From NCBI RefSeq assembly GCF_030730945.1, contig NZ_JAVAMS010000002.1, positions 930,001 through 994,000 of the forward strand: a DNA stretch of 64,000 bases. The letters run 5' to 3'. This stretch comes from Aurantiacibacter poecillastricola. Its GTDB lineage: Bacteria; Pseudomonadota; Alphaproteobacteria; Sphingomonadales; Sphingomonadaceae. Shown here piece by piece: positions 23,052-32,066 of this stretch (position 1 is the stretch's first letter; each line of letters begins with the position of its first letter). Made by a program: the position numbers and the translations under genes. The notes beneath the pieces are model-generated. The model saw only the letters and a list, made by a program, of their open reading frames with translations, searched no databases and had not been told where the DNA came from.

Positions 23052-23834
23052 ATGGCCACCTTCACTCTTCCCAAGAACAGCAAGATCCGTTCCGACGGAG
23101 AGGTTTACGAAGCGAAGACCAGCGGCCGGATCCGCAAGTTCCGGATCTATCGCTACGATCCCGACAGCGGCAAGAACCCGCGCTACGACACCTTCCATGT
23201 CGACCTGGACGAATGCGGCCCGATGGTGCTGGACGCGCTGTTCAAGATCAAGAACGAGATCGACCCGACGCTCACCTTCCGCCGCTCCTGCCGGGAGGGG
23301 ATCTGCGGGTCGTGCTCGATGAACATGAACGGCAAGAACGGGCTCGCCTGCACCACCGCAATCGAGGACGTGAAGGGCGATATCCGCATCACCCCGCTGC
23401 CGCATATGGAAGTGGTGAAGGATCTCGTCCCTGATTTCACCCATTTCTACGCACAATACGCCTCGATCCGCCCGTGGCTGCAGACCGTCTCCACCACGCC
23501 TTCGGGCAAGGAGCGGTTGCAATCGCCCGAGCAACGCGAGCAGCTCGACGGCCTTTACGAGTGCATCCTTTGCGCCTGCTGCTCCACCGCCTGTCCCTCC
23601 TATTGGTGGAATTCGGACAAGTTCCTCGGCCCGGCGATCCTGCTGCAGGCCTATCGCTGGCTCGCCGACAGCCGCGACGAGATGACGGGCGAGCGGCTTG
23701 ACGAGCTGGAAGACCCCTTCCGCCTCTATCGCTGCCACACGATCATGAACTGCGCCAATGTCTGCCCCAAGGGTCTCTCGCCCGCCAAGGCAATTGCCGA
23801 AATCAGGAAGATGCAGGCGGAGCGGCACATCTGA
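23052..23834 (+). CDS. sdhB: Succinate dehydrogenase iron-sulfur subunit
   Basis: A 260-residue electron-transfer subunit of respiratory complex II, linking the flavoprotein to quinone. All three cluster regions are intact: 2Fe-2S ligands in [16 protein letters not shown] plus the later Cys of GLACTT, then [12 protein letters not shown] and [14 protein letters not shown] for the 4Fe-4S and 3Fe-4S clusters. Length is normal. TAGGGAC precedes the ATG. The partner genes sdhC, sdhD and sdhA, which usually sit directly upstream, are absent here: upstream is a 256-base gap and a divergent SDR gene. The subunit therefore appears to have its own promoter. One base separates it from the GFA gene downstream. 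Confidence 0.96.
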   Translation: MATFTLPKNSKIRSDGEVYEAKTSGRIRKFRIYRYDPDSGKNPRYDTFHVDLDECGPMVLDALFKIKNEIDPTLTFRRSCREGICGSCSMNMNGKNGLACTTAIEDVKGDIRITPLPHMEVVKDLVPDFTHFYAQYASIRPWLQTVSTTPSGKERLQSPEQREQLDGLYECILCACCSTACPSYWWNSDKFLGPAILLQAYRWLADSRDEMTGERLDELEDPFRLYRCHTIMNCANVCPKGLSPAKAIAEIRKMQAERHI

Positions 23835-23835
23835 G

Positions 23836-24270
23836 ATGGCGATTGCCGCAGGACAGACGGCAGAGGGCGGATGCCTGTGCGGCGCCATTCGCTATACGGT
23901 AACGGGGCCCGAACTCTTCACCTCGCAATGCGCCTGCAAGGATTGCCAGAAGGCTACCGGCACCGGCCACACCACCATCGTCGGCCTGCGCCGCGATCAG
24001 CTCGTGCTGCGCGGCGAGCCGAAGACCTACACCAATGACGGCGATACCGGCGGCAAGGTGACGCGGCATTTCTGCGGCACCTGCGGAGGCAGGCTCTTCA
24101 CCACCGGAGACCTTCCCGGCGAGGAGATGGCGATATTGCAGGCGGGTTCGCTGGACGATCCGAACATCGTCTCTCCCGAGAGCGTGATCTACGTGAAGGA
24201 CGCGCCCGCCTGGGATTTCTTCGACCCCGCCCTCCCCCGGTTCGAGGCGATGCAACCGCGCGAGCGATGA
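23836..24270 (+). CDS. GFA family (glutathione-dependent formaldehyde-activating-like) zinc protein
   Basis: A 144-residue GFA-fold protein. The zinc ligands are GGCLCGAIRY, then CACKDCQKATG, then CGTCGGRLF, the usual layout for two zinc sites. Despite the family name, most members have no proven formaldehyde-glutathione synthase activity, so I call only the fold. I chose the ATG at 23836, directly after the sdhB stop, because it opens on the short N-terminal strand before the first Cys pair; a longer frame inside sdhB has no support. The stop overlaps the zapE start in ATGA (24267-24270). Co-transcription of sdhB, this gene and zapE is likely. Confidence 0.88.
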   Translation: MAIAAGQTAEGGCLCGAIRYTVTGPELFTSQCACKDCQKATGTGHTTIVGLRRDQLVLRGEPKTYTNDGDTGGKVTRHFCGTCGGRLFTTGDLPGEEMAILQAGSLDDPNIVSPESVIYVKDAPAWDFFDPALPRFEAMQPRER

Positions 24271-25382
24271 GCCGTGTTCTCACCCGCTACGAACGCCTGA
24301 TCGCCGCCGGGGAACTTCGCCCCGACGCAGACCAGCGCCGCGCCGCACAGCGGCTCGACACCCTGCAGAGGGAGCTCGAGGCGGAGCAGTCGGGTGGACT
24401 TCTCGGCCAGCTCTTCAGCCGCAAGAAAGCACGGCCGCAGGGCGTCTACATGGTCGGCGGCGTCGGGCGCGGCAAGTCGATGCTAATGGACCTGTTCCAC
24501 GCCTCGCTCGACATTCCGGAAAAGCGCCGCGTGCATTTCCACGCATTCATGCAGGAAGTCCACGCCGCCTTGCGGGAAGCGCGCAAGAGCGAGAGCGGCG
24601 ATCCCATCCCTGTGGTTGCCGAACGCCTTGCACAGGACCTCAAGGTGCTCGCCTTCGACGAGATGGTGGTGAACAACTCGGCGGACGCCATGATCATGAG
24701 CCGCCTGTTCACCCAGCTCATCTGCCAGCGCAACGTGGCCATCGTCACCACCAGCAACAGGCGCCCGTCGGAGCTTTACAAGGATGGTCTCAATCGCGAG
24801 CATTTCCTGCCGTTCATAGAGCTGATCGAGACAGAGCTCGACGTCATCGAACTTGACGGTCCGACCGATTACCGGATGGAACGGATCGGCGGCCTGAAGA
24901 CATGGCACACCCCGCTGGGTGACGAGGCGACGGCGAAGGTGCGGGAGGCGTTCTTCCGGCTCACCGATTACCCGCCTGAAGATGCAGAACACGTCCCGAG
25001 CGCGGAACTGGATGTGGGCGGAGGTCGCACGCTGCATGTCCCCAAGAGTCTGAAAGGTGTTGCCGTCTTCAGCTTTAAACGGCTGTGCGAGCGGCCGCGC
25101 GGCGCTGCGGATTACCTCGCCATCGCACAGGCCTATCACACCGTGATCGTGGTCGGCATCCCGCAGATGGACAGGGATATGCGCAACGAGGCGAGCCGCT
25201 TTGTCACCCTGATCGACGCGCTGTACGAGAACCGCGTGAAGCTGTTCGCCACCGCCGCCGCCGAGCCTGAGGATCTCTATCCTTCAGGCGACGGCTCGTT
25301 TGAATTCCAGCGCACCGTCAGCCGCCTCAAGGAAATGCAGAGCGAGGAATACATGGCGCTGGGCCACGGCGTCGGCGACTAG
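24267..25382 (+). CDS. zapE: Cell division protein ZapE (AFG1-like ATPase)
   Basis: A 371-residue AAA-type ATPase. The Walker A is GGVGRGKS at 64-71 and the Walker B region is VLAFDEMVVNN. Downstream, TTSNRRPSELYKDGLNREHFLPFI is characteristic of the AFG1/ZapE family. In E. coli ZapE associates with the Z-ring and is needed under some stress conditions; mitochondrial AFG1 acts in respiratory-complex protein quality control. The position just behind sdhB in an apparent operon is suggestive of the latter kind of role, but that is inference. It converges with the amidotransferase gene, and the two share one CTAG as both stop codons (25379-25382). Confidence 0.94.
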   Translation: MSRVLTRYERLIAAGELRPDADQRRAAQRLDTLQRELEAEQSGGLLGQLFSRKKARPQGVYMVGGVGRGKSMLMDLFHASLDIPEKRRVHFHAFMQEVHAALREARKSESGDPIPVVAERLAQDLKVLAFDEMVVNNSADAMIMSRLFTQLICQRNVAIVTTSNRRPSELYKDGLNREHFLPFIELIETELDVIELDGPTDYRMERIGGLKTWHTPLGDEATAKVREAFFRLTDYPPEDAEHVPSAELDVGGGRTLHVPKSLKGVAVFSFKRLCERPRGAADYLAIAQAYHTVIVVGIPQMDRDMRNEASRFVTLIDALYENRVKLFATAAAEPEDLYPSGDGSFEFQRTVSRLKEMQSEEYMALGHGVGD

Positions 25383-27274
25383 CTGATCCCAAGCCGGGCG
25401 AGCGAACGGTCGAGCATCACGAGCTGCCAGAGCTGGCGCGAATGGTCCGCCCGTCCGGCGATATGCTGCTCCGCCATTTCGCCGATCCGTGCGTTGTCGA
25501 ACCATCCGGTACGCGCCAGCATCGCGCTGCTGGCAATACCGCGCGCCCTCCCCGCCAGCGGGCCGCGCAGCCACTCCGCGAGGGGCGTGACGAAGCCCTG
25601 CTTGGGTCGGTAGAGAATATCGTGGGGCAGATACCGCTCCATCGCTTTCTTCAGCAGCCACTTGCCTTGCAAGCCCTTCACCCGCAGCCCTTCCGGCAGG
25701 CCGGCCGCGAACTCCACTAGGCGATGGTCGAGCAGCGGTTCGCGCGCTTCGAGGCTGGTGGCCATGCTGGTGCGGTCGACCTTGGTAAGGATGTCGCCGG
25801 GCAGCCAGAACTTGAGGTCGGCATATTGCGCCATGTCGAGCCCGCTACGAAACTCGCCGCGACCCATCATTTCGAAAAGCGGATATTCGGCCCGGTAACT
25901 CCCGAGCTTGCCCTTGAGGTCGGGCGAATAGAGACCGAAGCGATCTTCCGGCGTCGTCACGCAAAGAGCACGCGCATATCCCGTCTCCGAACTCTCGGCG
26001 AGACCGAGCAGCGTGGCCCTAGCGCGCAGCGGACGCGGCGCCCAGTCGGCCTTGGGATAGATCCGCCCCAGTGGCCCCAGCACATTGCGGCGCAGCCCAG
26101 CGGGAACGAGGCTCCGGAGCCGATCCTCGTGATGGTGGAACACCTGCCGCCGATAGCCCGCCATCGCCTCGTCCGCGCCATCGCCCGAGAGCGCGACGGT
26201 GACGCTCTCGCGCGCCAGTTGGCACACCCGCCATGTCGGCAGGGCGGAGGCATCGGCGAAGGGCTCGTCGAACATGCCCGCGATGGTGTCGATGGCGTCG
26301 AACTGGTCGGCGCTGACGGTACGCGCGGAATGGTCGGTCGCGAACAGATTGGCGACCTTTTCCGCATGGCTTGTCTCGTCGGCGCTGGCGACATCGAAGC
26401 CGATGGAGCAGGTCTTCACCGGCTGGCGGCTAGCCTCCGCCATGAAGGCGACCACGCTGGAACTGTCTACCCCGCCTGATAGGAACGCGCCCAGCGGCAC
26501 GTTGGCCACCATGCGGCTGGTGACAGCCTGTTGCAGGTGATGCAGCAGTTCCGCTTCGAGGTCCTTCGTCTTCGCCTTGTGGCGCCGCGCAAAGCTGATG
26601 TCCCAATACTGCCGCGGCTCGGGGATGGGGCTGTCGTGCTTCAGGGTCAGCGTATGACCGGCGGGGAGCTTGCATACGCCTTTCAGGATGGAGCGATGAT
26701 CGGGCACATAGCCCCAGGCCATGAAGTCCTCGACCCCGCGCGGATCGACCTCACGCCGCAGCAAAGGATGCGCCAGCAGGCCCTTCAATTCGGAGGCGAA
26801 TGCGATCGAACCATCGGGCAGCCTGGTGTAGAACAGCGGCTTCACACCGAAGCGGTCTCGCGCCAGGAACAGCTCGCGCCGCTTGGCATCGTAAATGGCG
26901 AAGGCGAACATGCCGTTCAGCCGCTCCACACAGGCCGCGCCCCATTGCTCGTAGGCTTCGAGGATGACCTCGGTATCGCCCTCGGTGCGGAAGGATGCGC
27001 CGCGCTGCTCCAGTTCGCGCCGCAGCTCGCGGAAATTGTAGATCTCGCCATTGTAGCTGATGGTGAGCCGCCCGCTGGCCGAATGCATCGGCTGGGGCGA
27101 CCCCTCGACATCGATGATCGACAGGCGGCGATGGCCAAGGCCGACACCCGGCGCTGTCCAGACGCCCGAGCCATCAGGCCCGCGATGGGCAAGCACATCG
27201 GTCATCCGCTCGATCCGCGCGGGATCGACCGGCTTGATGGTGCCGCAATGGAAAAGGCCCGCGATCCCGCACAT
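25379..27274 (-). CDS. XrtA/PEP-CTERM system-associated asparagine synthase-like amidotransferase
   Basis: A 631-residue class II glutamine amidotransferase fused to an asparagine-synthase-type ATP domain. The catalytic Cys2 is exposed after Met removal (MCGIAGLF). The glutaminase half includes AHRGPDGSG, HRRLSIID and SYNGEIYN. The synthetase PPi-loop is SGGVDSS at 266-272, followed by LSGDGADEAMAGY. The closest named family I know is the exosortase A-associated amidotransferase, thought to amidate a sugar or acidic substituent of the exopolysaccharide. It is the last gene of the ten-gene XrtA operon, 11 bases after xrtA. The start was fixed by the need for Cys at position 2. The actual acceptor is unknown. 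Confidence 0.92.
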   Translation of the reverse strand: MCGIAGLFHCGTIKPVDPARIERMTDVLAHRGPDGSGVWTAPGVGLGHRRLSIIDVEGSPQPMHSASGRLTISYNGEIYNFRELRRELEQRGASFRTEGDTEVILEAYEQWGAACVERLNGMFAFAIYDAKRRELFLARDRFGVKPLFYTRLPDGSIAFASELKGLLAHPLLRREVDPRGVEDFMAWGYVPDHRSILKGVCKLPAGHTLTLKHDSPIPEPRQYWDISFARRHKAKTKDLEAELLHHLQQAVTSRMVANVPLGAFLSGGVDSSSVVAFMAEASRQPVKTCSIGFDVASADETSHAEKVANLFATDHSARTVSADQFDAIDTIAGMFDEPFADASALPTWRVCQLARESVTVALSGDGADEAMAGYRRQVFHHHEDRLRSLVPAGLRRNVLGPLGRIYPKADWAPRPLRARATLLGLAESSETGYARALCVTTPEDRFGLYSPDLKGKLGSYRAEYPLFEMMGRGEFRSGLDMAQYADLKFWLPGDILTKVDRTSMATSLEAREPLLDHRLVEFAAGLPEGLRVKGLQGKWLLKKAMERYLPHDILYRPKQGFVTPLAEWLRGPLAGRARGIASSAMLARTGWFDNARIGEMAEQHIAGRADHSRQLWQLVMLDRSLARLGIS

Positions 27275-27285
27275 GGCCGCCCGCG

Positions 27286-28842
27286 TTAGTCGAGCCCGGC
27301 GACAGCGTCCATCCACTCCGGCAGCGGAGCGGTGGATCGGACGAACGAGGACAAGGCATCCCTTGCCGTCCCCGCCGGTGTGTCTTCTGCCGAGATCAGG
27401 ATCATCATGGTGGGCTGCGGCGTGGACAGGAGGCGATCAGCCATGTTCCTGAGCTTGAGCCTTGCCCGGCTGCTCCCCGTCCACTCGCCATGGCGATACC
27501 ACGTATAGGCAACACGCTGATGGGAACCGAGCGCCTTAAGCCGCTCGCCATGCGCGCCGTCAGGGGCGGGCACCGCTTCCAGCCATCGCCACTCGGTGCC
27601 GGGAGGAAGCGCTCCCTCCCCAAAAGCGCCTGCTTCGCGCCCGTCCTCTTGTGCGCCATAAAGTGCGAACACGACGTCCACAAGTTGGCCACTTTCGTTT
27701 CGGTAACTTCCACTCACAAGCCGGTCCGCCCCTGTCACCTGCGGAACCCATGGGTAGGAGTGCTGGGGCGCCGCCCGTACCCATCCATTGACCTGCGGCA
27801 GGGCTATCTCGGAAGGCAGTCCTGCCTCGACACTGCGAGCATCGCCCGACCAGAGGAGGATGCCAAGCGCTGCCACGCCGATACCGGCGGTCACGCTCCA
27901 TCCCCGCGCTTTCCAGCGTTCAAGCCACACCGGCCACTTCGCCGCCACAATGCGCTCGCCATTGATGAACGGGTCGTCGACATTTCGGTCGAAGAAGCGC
28001 CAGCCCAGCGCCAGCAGGATTGCCATGACGATGGCGAAGAACACCCAGCCATAAACGATGTGGTCGACCCCGGCAGCAAAGGCGATACCCTGTGTCTGTG
28101 CGATATAGATCGTGCCCCAGGCGCGCACGCCATTGGCAAGTATCGGCAGTGTGACGGCCAGCGCCATGAAAGCCGCGCGGCGGATCCCGGAGCGGAAGCA
28201 TACGTGCGACACCAGAGCGCCCAGGGCGATCATCGCGATCAGGAACTTCACGCCCGAGCACGCCTCAGCCACCTCGAACAGGCCAACGGGCGTATCGATG
28301 AACACCCCTTCGATCAGCGCAGGTATCCCGCTTGCGTGGGTTAGTGCGATGGTGATCTCTGCCGTGATCATCTGCAACGAGGGCACCAGTTCCTCCCCCA
28401 GCGGGACGAGGAAAAAGGCGTAAGCCAGGGGAAACATCAAACCCGCACACACCCTGGGACCAAGCAGTGCGATGGTCGCCGCTTGCGCTGCCGCGACCAC
28501 GCCAAGGTGGCTGGCAGTAGCGGTCCCGGAAATGTCTCCGAGCAGCCAGAGGAAGAGCGCAGCCGCCACAAGGCCGATCCCCGGCCACCATGCCTGCGGT
28601 GTCAGCTTCGCAAGCTGCCCGGCGCGCTGCCACACGAGCCAGGCGATGATCGCCGGGACCAGCAGGATATGGTTGTAGGTGGAGATATCCCACCATTGCC
28701 TCGCCATTTCGGCCCATGTTCCGGCGAACAGGGCCAGCAGTACACTCCAGGCCATCGCCAGTTGCAGCAGGGGCCGACGCCAGGCGGGAGCGATGCTCTC
28801 GGCAACGATGGCGCGCCGGGGTGAGATGGCATCAAGCGGCAT
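27286..28842 (-). CDS. xrtA: Exosortase A fused to an EpsI-type domain
   Basis: A 518-residue polytopic inner-membrane transpeptidase-like sorting enzyme. Catalytic residues of exosortases are in place: Cys195 (EACSGVKF), Arg240 (ANGVRAW) and His261 (VDHIVYGW). About eight hydrophobic helices cover residues 25-300. From about 330 to the end is a soluble EpsI-like (DUF3485) domain with VNGWVRAAPQHSYPWVP and the later AYTWYRHGEW. Exosortase A recognises C-terminal PEP-CTERM sorting signals on exported proteins; EpsI is linked to polysaccharide production. The gene overlaps the glycosyltransferase gene upstream by 11 bases. I chose the ATG at 28842, since the longer frame lies wholly inside that neighbour. 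No PEP-CTERM protein is encoded in the window. Confidence 0.94.
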   Translation of the reverse strand: MPLDAISPRRAIVAESIAPAWRRPLLQLAMAWSVLLALFAGTWAEMARQWWDISTYNHILLVPAIIAWLVWQRAGQLAKLTPQAWWPGIGLVAAALFLWLLGDISGTATASHLGVVAAAQAATIALLGPRVCAGLMFPLAYAFFLVPLGEELVPSLQMITAEITIALTHASGIPALIEGVFIDTPVGLFEVAEACSGVKFLIAMIALGALVSHVCFRSGIRRAAFMALAVTLPILANGVRAWGTIYIAQTQGIAFAAGVDHIVYGWVFFAIVMAILLALGWRFFDRNVDDPFINGERIVAAKWPVWLERWKARGWSVTAGIGVAALGILLWSGDARSVEAGLPSEIALPQVNGWVRAAPQHSYPWVPQVTGADRLVSGSYRNESGQLVDVVFALYGAQEDGREAGAFGEGALPPGTEWRWLEAVPAPDGAHGERLKALGSHQRVAYTWYRHGEWTGSSRARLKLRNMADRLLSTPQPTMMILISAEDTPAGTARDALSSFVRSTAPLPEWMDAVAGLD

Positions 28843-30052
28843 TTTGCAGTGATCCGCTCTTGAAACCCAGCAAGAGGGGAAGATCGGCCAGCAGGGCGGA
28901 CCAGCCCATTCTCTCCTGCACGAAATGCCGCGCCGCCGTACCAAGGGCCACGCCCGTTTCAGGATCGTGGCTCAGGCCCACGAGGCTCTCCGCGAAAGCA
29001 GCATCGTCATGCGCGATGACGAACTCTGCCGGGCCGGCGTCGATACCTACCGCGGCGTCGGGTGAGAGGACTACGGGCCGGGCCATAGCCATCGCCTCGA
29101 GGACCTTGTTCTGCACGCCGCGCGCGATGGTCAGTGGCGCGACGACCGCATCCGCGCCCGCCAGCCAGGGCCGCGTATCAGGGACTTCGCCAACTACATG
29201 CGTGCCGTTGATCCCATCGAGTGCCATGACTTCGCGCGCCGGAGCGCGTCCGACCACGTGGAATCGAGCATCCGGCAAGGCGCGCAGGACTTCGGGCATG
29301 ATGCGGCTGGCCATGCGGCAGACTGCCTCCACGTTGGGTGCGTAGTCCATCTGGCCGGTGAAGACGTAATGCGGGCCCTTCCGGGATAAAGCGGGTTCCG
29401 GTGTGACAATGGAAGGGTCGAACCGCACATGGTCTATGCCGTTTCGCAATGCGCGGATCTCGTGCTCACTCCCAACCCGCCTGCGCAGGAGATCTGCCTC
29501 CGGCTCGCTGACGAGCAGAGTTGTATCCGCGCGCTCGACCAAAGACGCTTCGACCCGCCCCAACAATTTGCCTTCACGCGCGTGGATCCATGCCCGCGGG
29601 CCGCTCGCGCGTTGGCCATATGCCTCGAACTTGGCCGAATCTACGTCGACCAGATCGACGACCAAACGCCCACGGTAGCCCCCCGGGACATATTGCCCCA
29701 TCTGTCCTGAGAACACGTAAACCGCACCGATATCGCGCTCGCGGAGCGTGGTCTCTACCCAGCGGGCGAGCCGAGGCGCCCGAAATGCAGCAAGGCTCAC
29801 CGGCTGTCGTTCGAGAAGCGCCTGCACCCCCGCAAGGGCGAGCGGCTTCGAGCGGGGCGCTACGCACCAGCTGCCAGCGATATCGGCGAGAATGGGTTCG
29901 TAGCCTGCATCGGCGCGCGTATCGGCCAGGCAGCCGACATGCACAGGTGCGATCTTCGAGAGCGCCTGAAGGATGTTGTAAGAGCGTATCCGGTCGCCCC
30001 GGTCCGGCGGGAACGGCAGGCGATGCGCCAGGAAGAGGATCTCGCCGCCCAT
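28832..30052 (-). CDS. XrtA/PEP-CTERM system glycosyltransferase (GT4-like)
   Basis: A 406-residue GT-B-fold glycosyltransferase. The N-terminal domain opens ILFLAHRLPFPPDRGDRIRSYN, typical of the exosortase-associated family. The C-terminal nucleotide-sugar domain shows VFTGQMDYAPNVEAV, DARFHVVGRAP, and the acidic/sugar-binding loop DAVVAPLTIARGVQNKVLEAMAMARPVV. It probably adds a sugar to the growing exopolysaccharide repeat unit on the cytoplasmic face of the membrane; donor and acceptor are unknown. It sits nine bases after the FemAB gene and overlaps xrtA, so it is translated as part of one operon. Confidence 0.9.
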   Translation of the reverse strand: MGGEILFLAHRLPFPPDRGDRIRSYNILQALSKIAPVHVGCLADTRADAGYEPILADIAGSWCVAPRSKPLALAGVQALLERQPVSLAAFRAPRLARWVETTLRERDIGAVYVFSGQMGQYVPGGYRGRLVVDLVDVDSAKFEAYGQRASGPRAWIHAREGKLLGRVEASLVERADTTLLVSEPEADLLRRRVGSEHEIRALRNGIDHVRFDPSIVTPEPALSRKGPHYVFTGQMDYAPNVEAVCRMASRIMPEVLRALPDARFHVVGRAPAREVMALDGINGTHVVGEVPDTRPWLAGADAVVAPLTIARGVQNKVLEAMAMARPVVLSPDAAVGIDAGPAEFVIAHDDAAFAESLVGLSHDPETGVALGTAARHFVQERMGWSALLADLPLLLGFKSGSLQNAA

Positions 30053-30061
30053 AGTTCTGGC

Positions 30062-31120
30062 CTAGCCCAAGCCCCGCGCGACCATGGGGCCGATGCGATT
30101 GGTAACGAGCAACGGCAGGCGCTTCCACAGGGCGATTTGCGACTGGTGTTTCGCGCTGGTGGGATCGGCATCGCGGGCCTCGTGTCCGGGCGCTGTCCAG
30201 CTGGCGTAGGAAAGCGGTTGCGGAGCAAATCCCCAGTTCTTCTTGAAGTACCATGCGCCGCTTCCCGTCTTGCTGCGCCCGAAATCGAAGCGGGTGCAGC
30301 CGCGTTGGCGAGCATGCATCATCAACTCGTAATACATCCGGTCATTGGCGCGCAGGGCCCGGGCCTCCCATGTCCCTCCGCCCCAATAGGGCATCACCGC
30401 TCCGCCGTGGTAAAGCGAGAGGACACTGGCGACCGGCTTGTGCTGGTGACGGATCGTGAGGATATCGGCGTCGAGACTGTCCAGCACTGCATCGAACAGG
30501 CTGCGCGGAAAAACGGGCGTACCGAGGTTGCGAACGCTCTCGGCGTAGACGGCGTAATGCTCGTGCCGGTCACGTGGCGCCGTGCCGACGTGGATCGTCA
30601 GGTCGCTTTTCAATCCCTTGCGCACTTCGGCGCGCTGCTTGCGGGGAATCGCCTTGAGCTGGGCGTCGTCATCGGCGGCAAGAGCTTCGATGAACCCGCA
30701 ATGGCTGTCGGTCCGCACCTGCCATCCCTCGCCAGCCGGTCCGCCGCGCAGTTCGATCGTCGGACAGGAAAGACGTTGTGCAAGCTCGCACGCAGCAGCA
30801 AGCAGGATAAGCGCAGTCGCCTGGCTATTTGCGAGCACGCCGCCCTCTACCGCAAACCCCGAGGAAGCGAGCATTCGCCCGAAGAGCGGGGAATGTATCT
30901 CGTTCAGCGGAAGCCACCCCGTTATCTGCCCGGCCTTCTCAGCCAGGAGTCCTCGCGCCCGCTGGCCGGTGCCCGCCTCGATCGCCAGTAGCCATGCCGG
31001 CCGATGGAAGACCGAACCGCCATGCTCCGCGACGAAACCCTCGATCCGGGCAGCCTCGTCGGGCTGGCGCAAATCCACGAGGCTCACCGTGTCGCGCAAG
31101 AGGGCGAAGGGCGCATTCAT
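30062..31120 (-). CDS. FemAB-family protein, XrtA system-associated
   Basis: A 352-residue GNAT-fold protein of the FemAB type. Seen are an N-terminal lobe with FHRPAWLLAIEAGTGQ, the central KAIPRKQRAEVRKGLKSDL, and the C-terminal lobe with VASVLSLYHGGAVMPYWGGG and RFDFGRSKTGSGAWYFKKNWGF. In the XrtA context this family is thought to transfer an aminoacyl or acyl group onto a polysaccharide or lipid-linked sugar, analogous to FemX on cell-wall precursors; this has not been proved. Its start overlaps the deacetylase stop in ATGA (31117-31120). A second, different FemAB/GNAT-like acyltransferase lies at 40943-41929, so the locus has two candidate transferases. Confidence 0.9.
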   Translation of the reverse strand: MNAPFALLRDTVSLVDLRQPDEAARIEGFVAEHGGSVFHRPAWLLAIEAGTGQRARGLLAEKAGQITGWLPLNEIHSPLFGRMLASSGFAVEGGVLANSQATALILLAAACELAQRLSCPTIELRGGPAGEGWQVRTDSHCGFIEALAADDDAQLKAIPRKQRAEVRKGLKSDLTIHVGTAPRDRHEHYAVYAESVRNLGTPVFPRSLFDAVLDSLDADILTIRHQHKPVASVLSLYHGGAVMPYWGGGTWEARALRANDRMYYELMMHARQRGCTRFDFGRSKTGSGAWYFKKNWGFAPQPLSYASWTAPGHEARDADPTSAKHQSQIALWKRLPLLVTNRIGPMVARGLG

Positions 31121-32028
31121 CCCTGCACTGCCCTTTCAAGGCGAAGGCGCAAGTTCTCTCGCTTGGCGACACCGTCCATCCGGCCCCAGTGAAAGTCGCG
31201 CACGAGATGCTCGAGCTTGCCCGACATCCGCTCGAGATTGGTATAGTGCCGCAGGCGGGAACGTAGCGGCGCGCCGGCAACGCGCGGCTGTCCCGGATCG
31301 ATTTCCCAGGGATGGAAATAGAACACGGCCGGGCGTCTGTCGGTGCGGTTCACCTGCCGGATGGCCCAGCGGCTGAAGGCATAGGGCAACACGCGAAAGA
31401 ACCCTCCGCCGCCTGCCGCAAGCCGTTTCCCGCGGAAAATCGCAGTGGTTACCGGCAGTTCGATGAAGTTGCTGCCCTCGACCGGCTTGAACGCAAAGCG
31501 AGAAGCCTCAGGCCAGCCATAGTGATCATGCACAACCGGCGCGACGCTGGAGGAGTAGGAATATCCTTCCTCGGCCAGCACCTGGTGTGCCCACGGAGTA
31601 CGCGCATCGATGGAGAAGCTCGGCGCGCGGTAGCCGATTACGCTGGTGCCGCTCGCATCCTCCAGCACCTTGCGCGTTCGGGCGATATCCGCGGCAAAGC
31701 TCGCAGGATTCATGCGGAAGACGCGCTGGTGGTCCCAGCCATGACTGGCGATCTCGTGTCCGCGCCGGGCGATTTCGAGCAGCAAGGGGCCGTGGCGCTG
31801 CGCCACCCAGCCCAGCGTGAAGAATGTCGCCCTCGCAGCCGCCGCATCGAACAGGTCGAGGATCTGGCGGACGTTGCGATCCACCCGGTCATCCAGTCCG
31901 CTCCACTGGTCGCGTTCGATGACATCCTCGAACGCGCCCACCTGGAACCAATCCTCGACATCGACCGACAAGCCGTTGACGAGGGGCATGGCGCCGTGGG
32001 CCGTATGTCCGAAATTGACCGCGTTCAC
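31117..32028 (-). CDS. XrtA system polysaccharide deacetylase
   Basis: About 303 residues with the NodB-type deacetylase fold. The first catalytic motif is NGLSVDVEDWFQV, the metal-binding histidines are in HEIASHGWDH, and YRAPSFSID and FYFHPWEIDPGQPR complete the motifs. It likely removes N-acetyl groups from the exopolysaccharide. There is no obvious signal peptide, so the site of action is uncertain. The start is a GTG (VNAVNFGH) by analogy with relatives that begin MNAV; the ATG at 31989 is the alternative and would shorten the protein by 13 residues. Neither has a strong ribosome site. It follows the ATPase gene by 38 bases and overlaps the FemAB gene. Confidence 0.88.
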   Translation of the reverse strand: MNAVNFGHTAHGAMPLVNGLSVDVEDWFQVGAFEDVIERDQWSGLDDRVDRNVRQILDLFDAAAARATFFTLGWVAQRHGPLLLEIARRGHEIASHGWDHQRVFRMNPASFAADIARTRKVLEDASGTSVIGYRAPSFSIDARTPWAHQVLAEEGYSYSSSVAPVVHDHYGWPEASRFAFKPVEGSNFIELPVTTAIFRGKRLAAGGGGFFRVLPYAFSRWAIRQVNRTDRRPAVFYFHPWEIDPGQPRVAGAPLRSRLRHYTNLERMSGKLEHLVRDFHWGRMDGVAKRENLRLRLERAVQG

Positions 32029-32066
32029 GACGGCGGAACTCCTTGCAGGTGGACAGGGCGCGGGTT

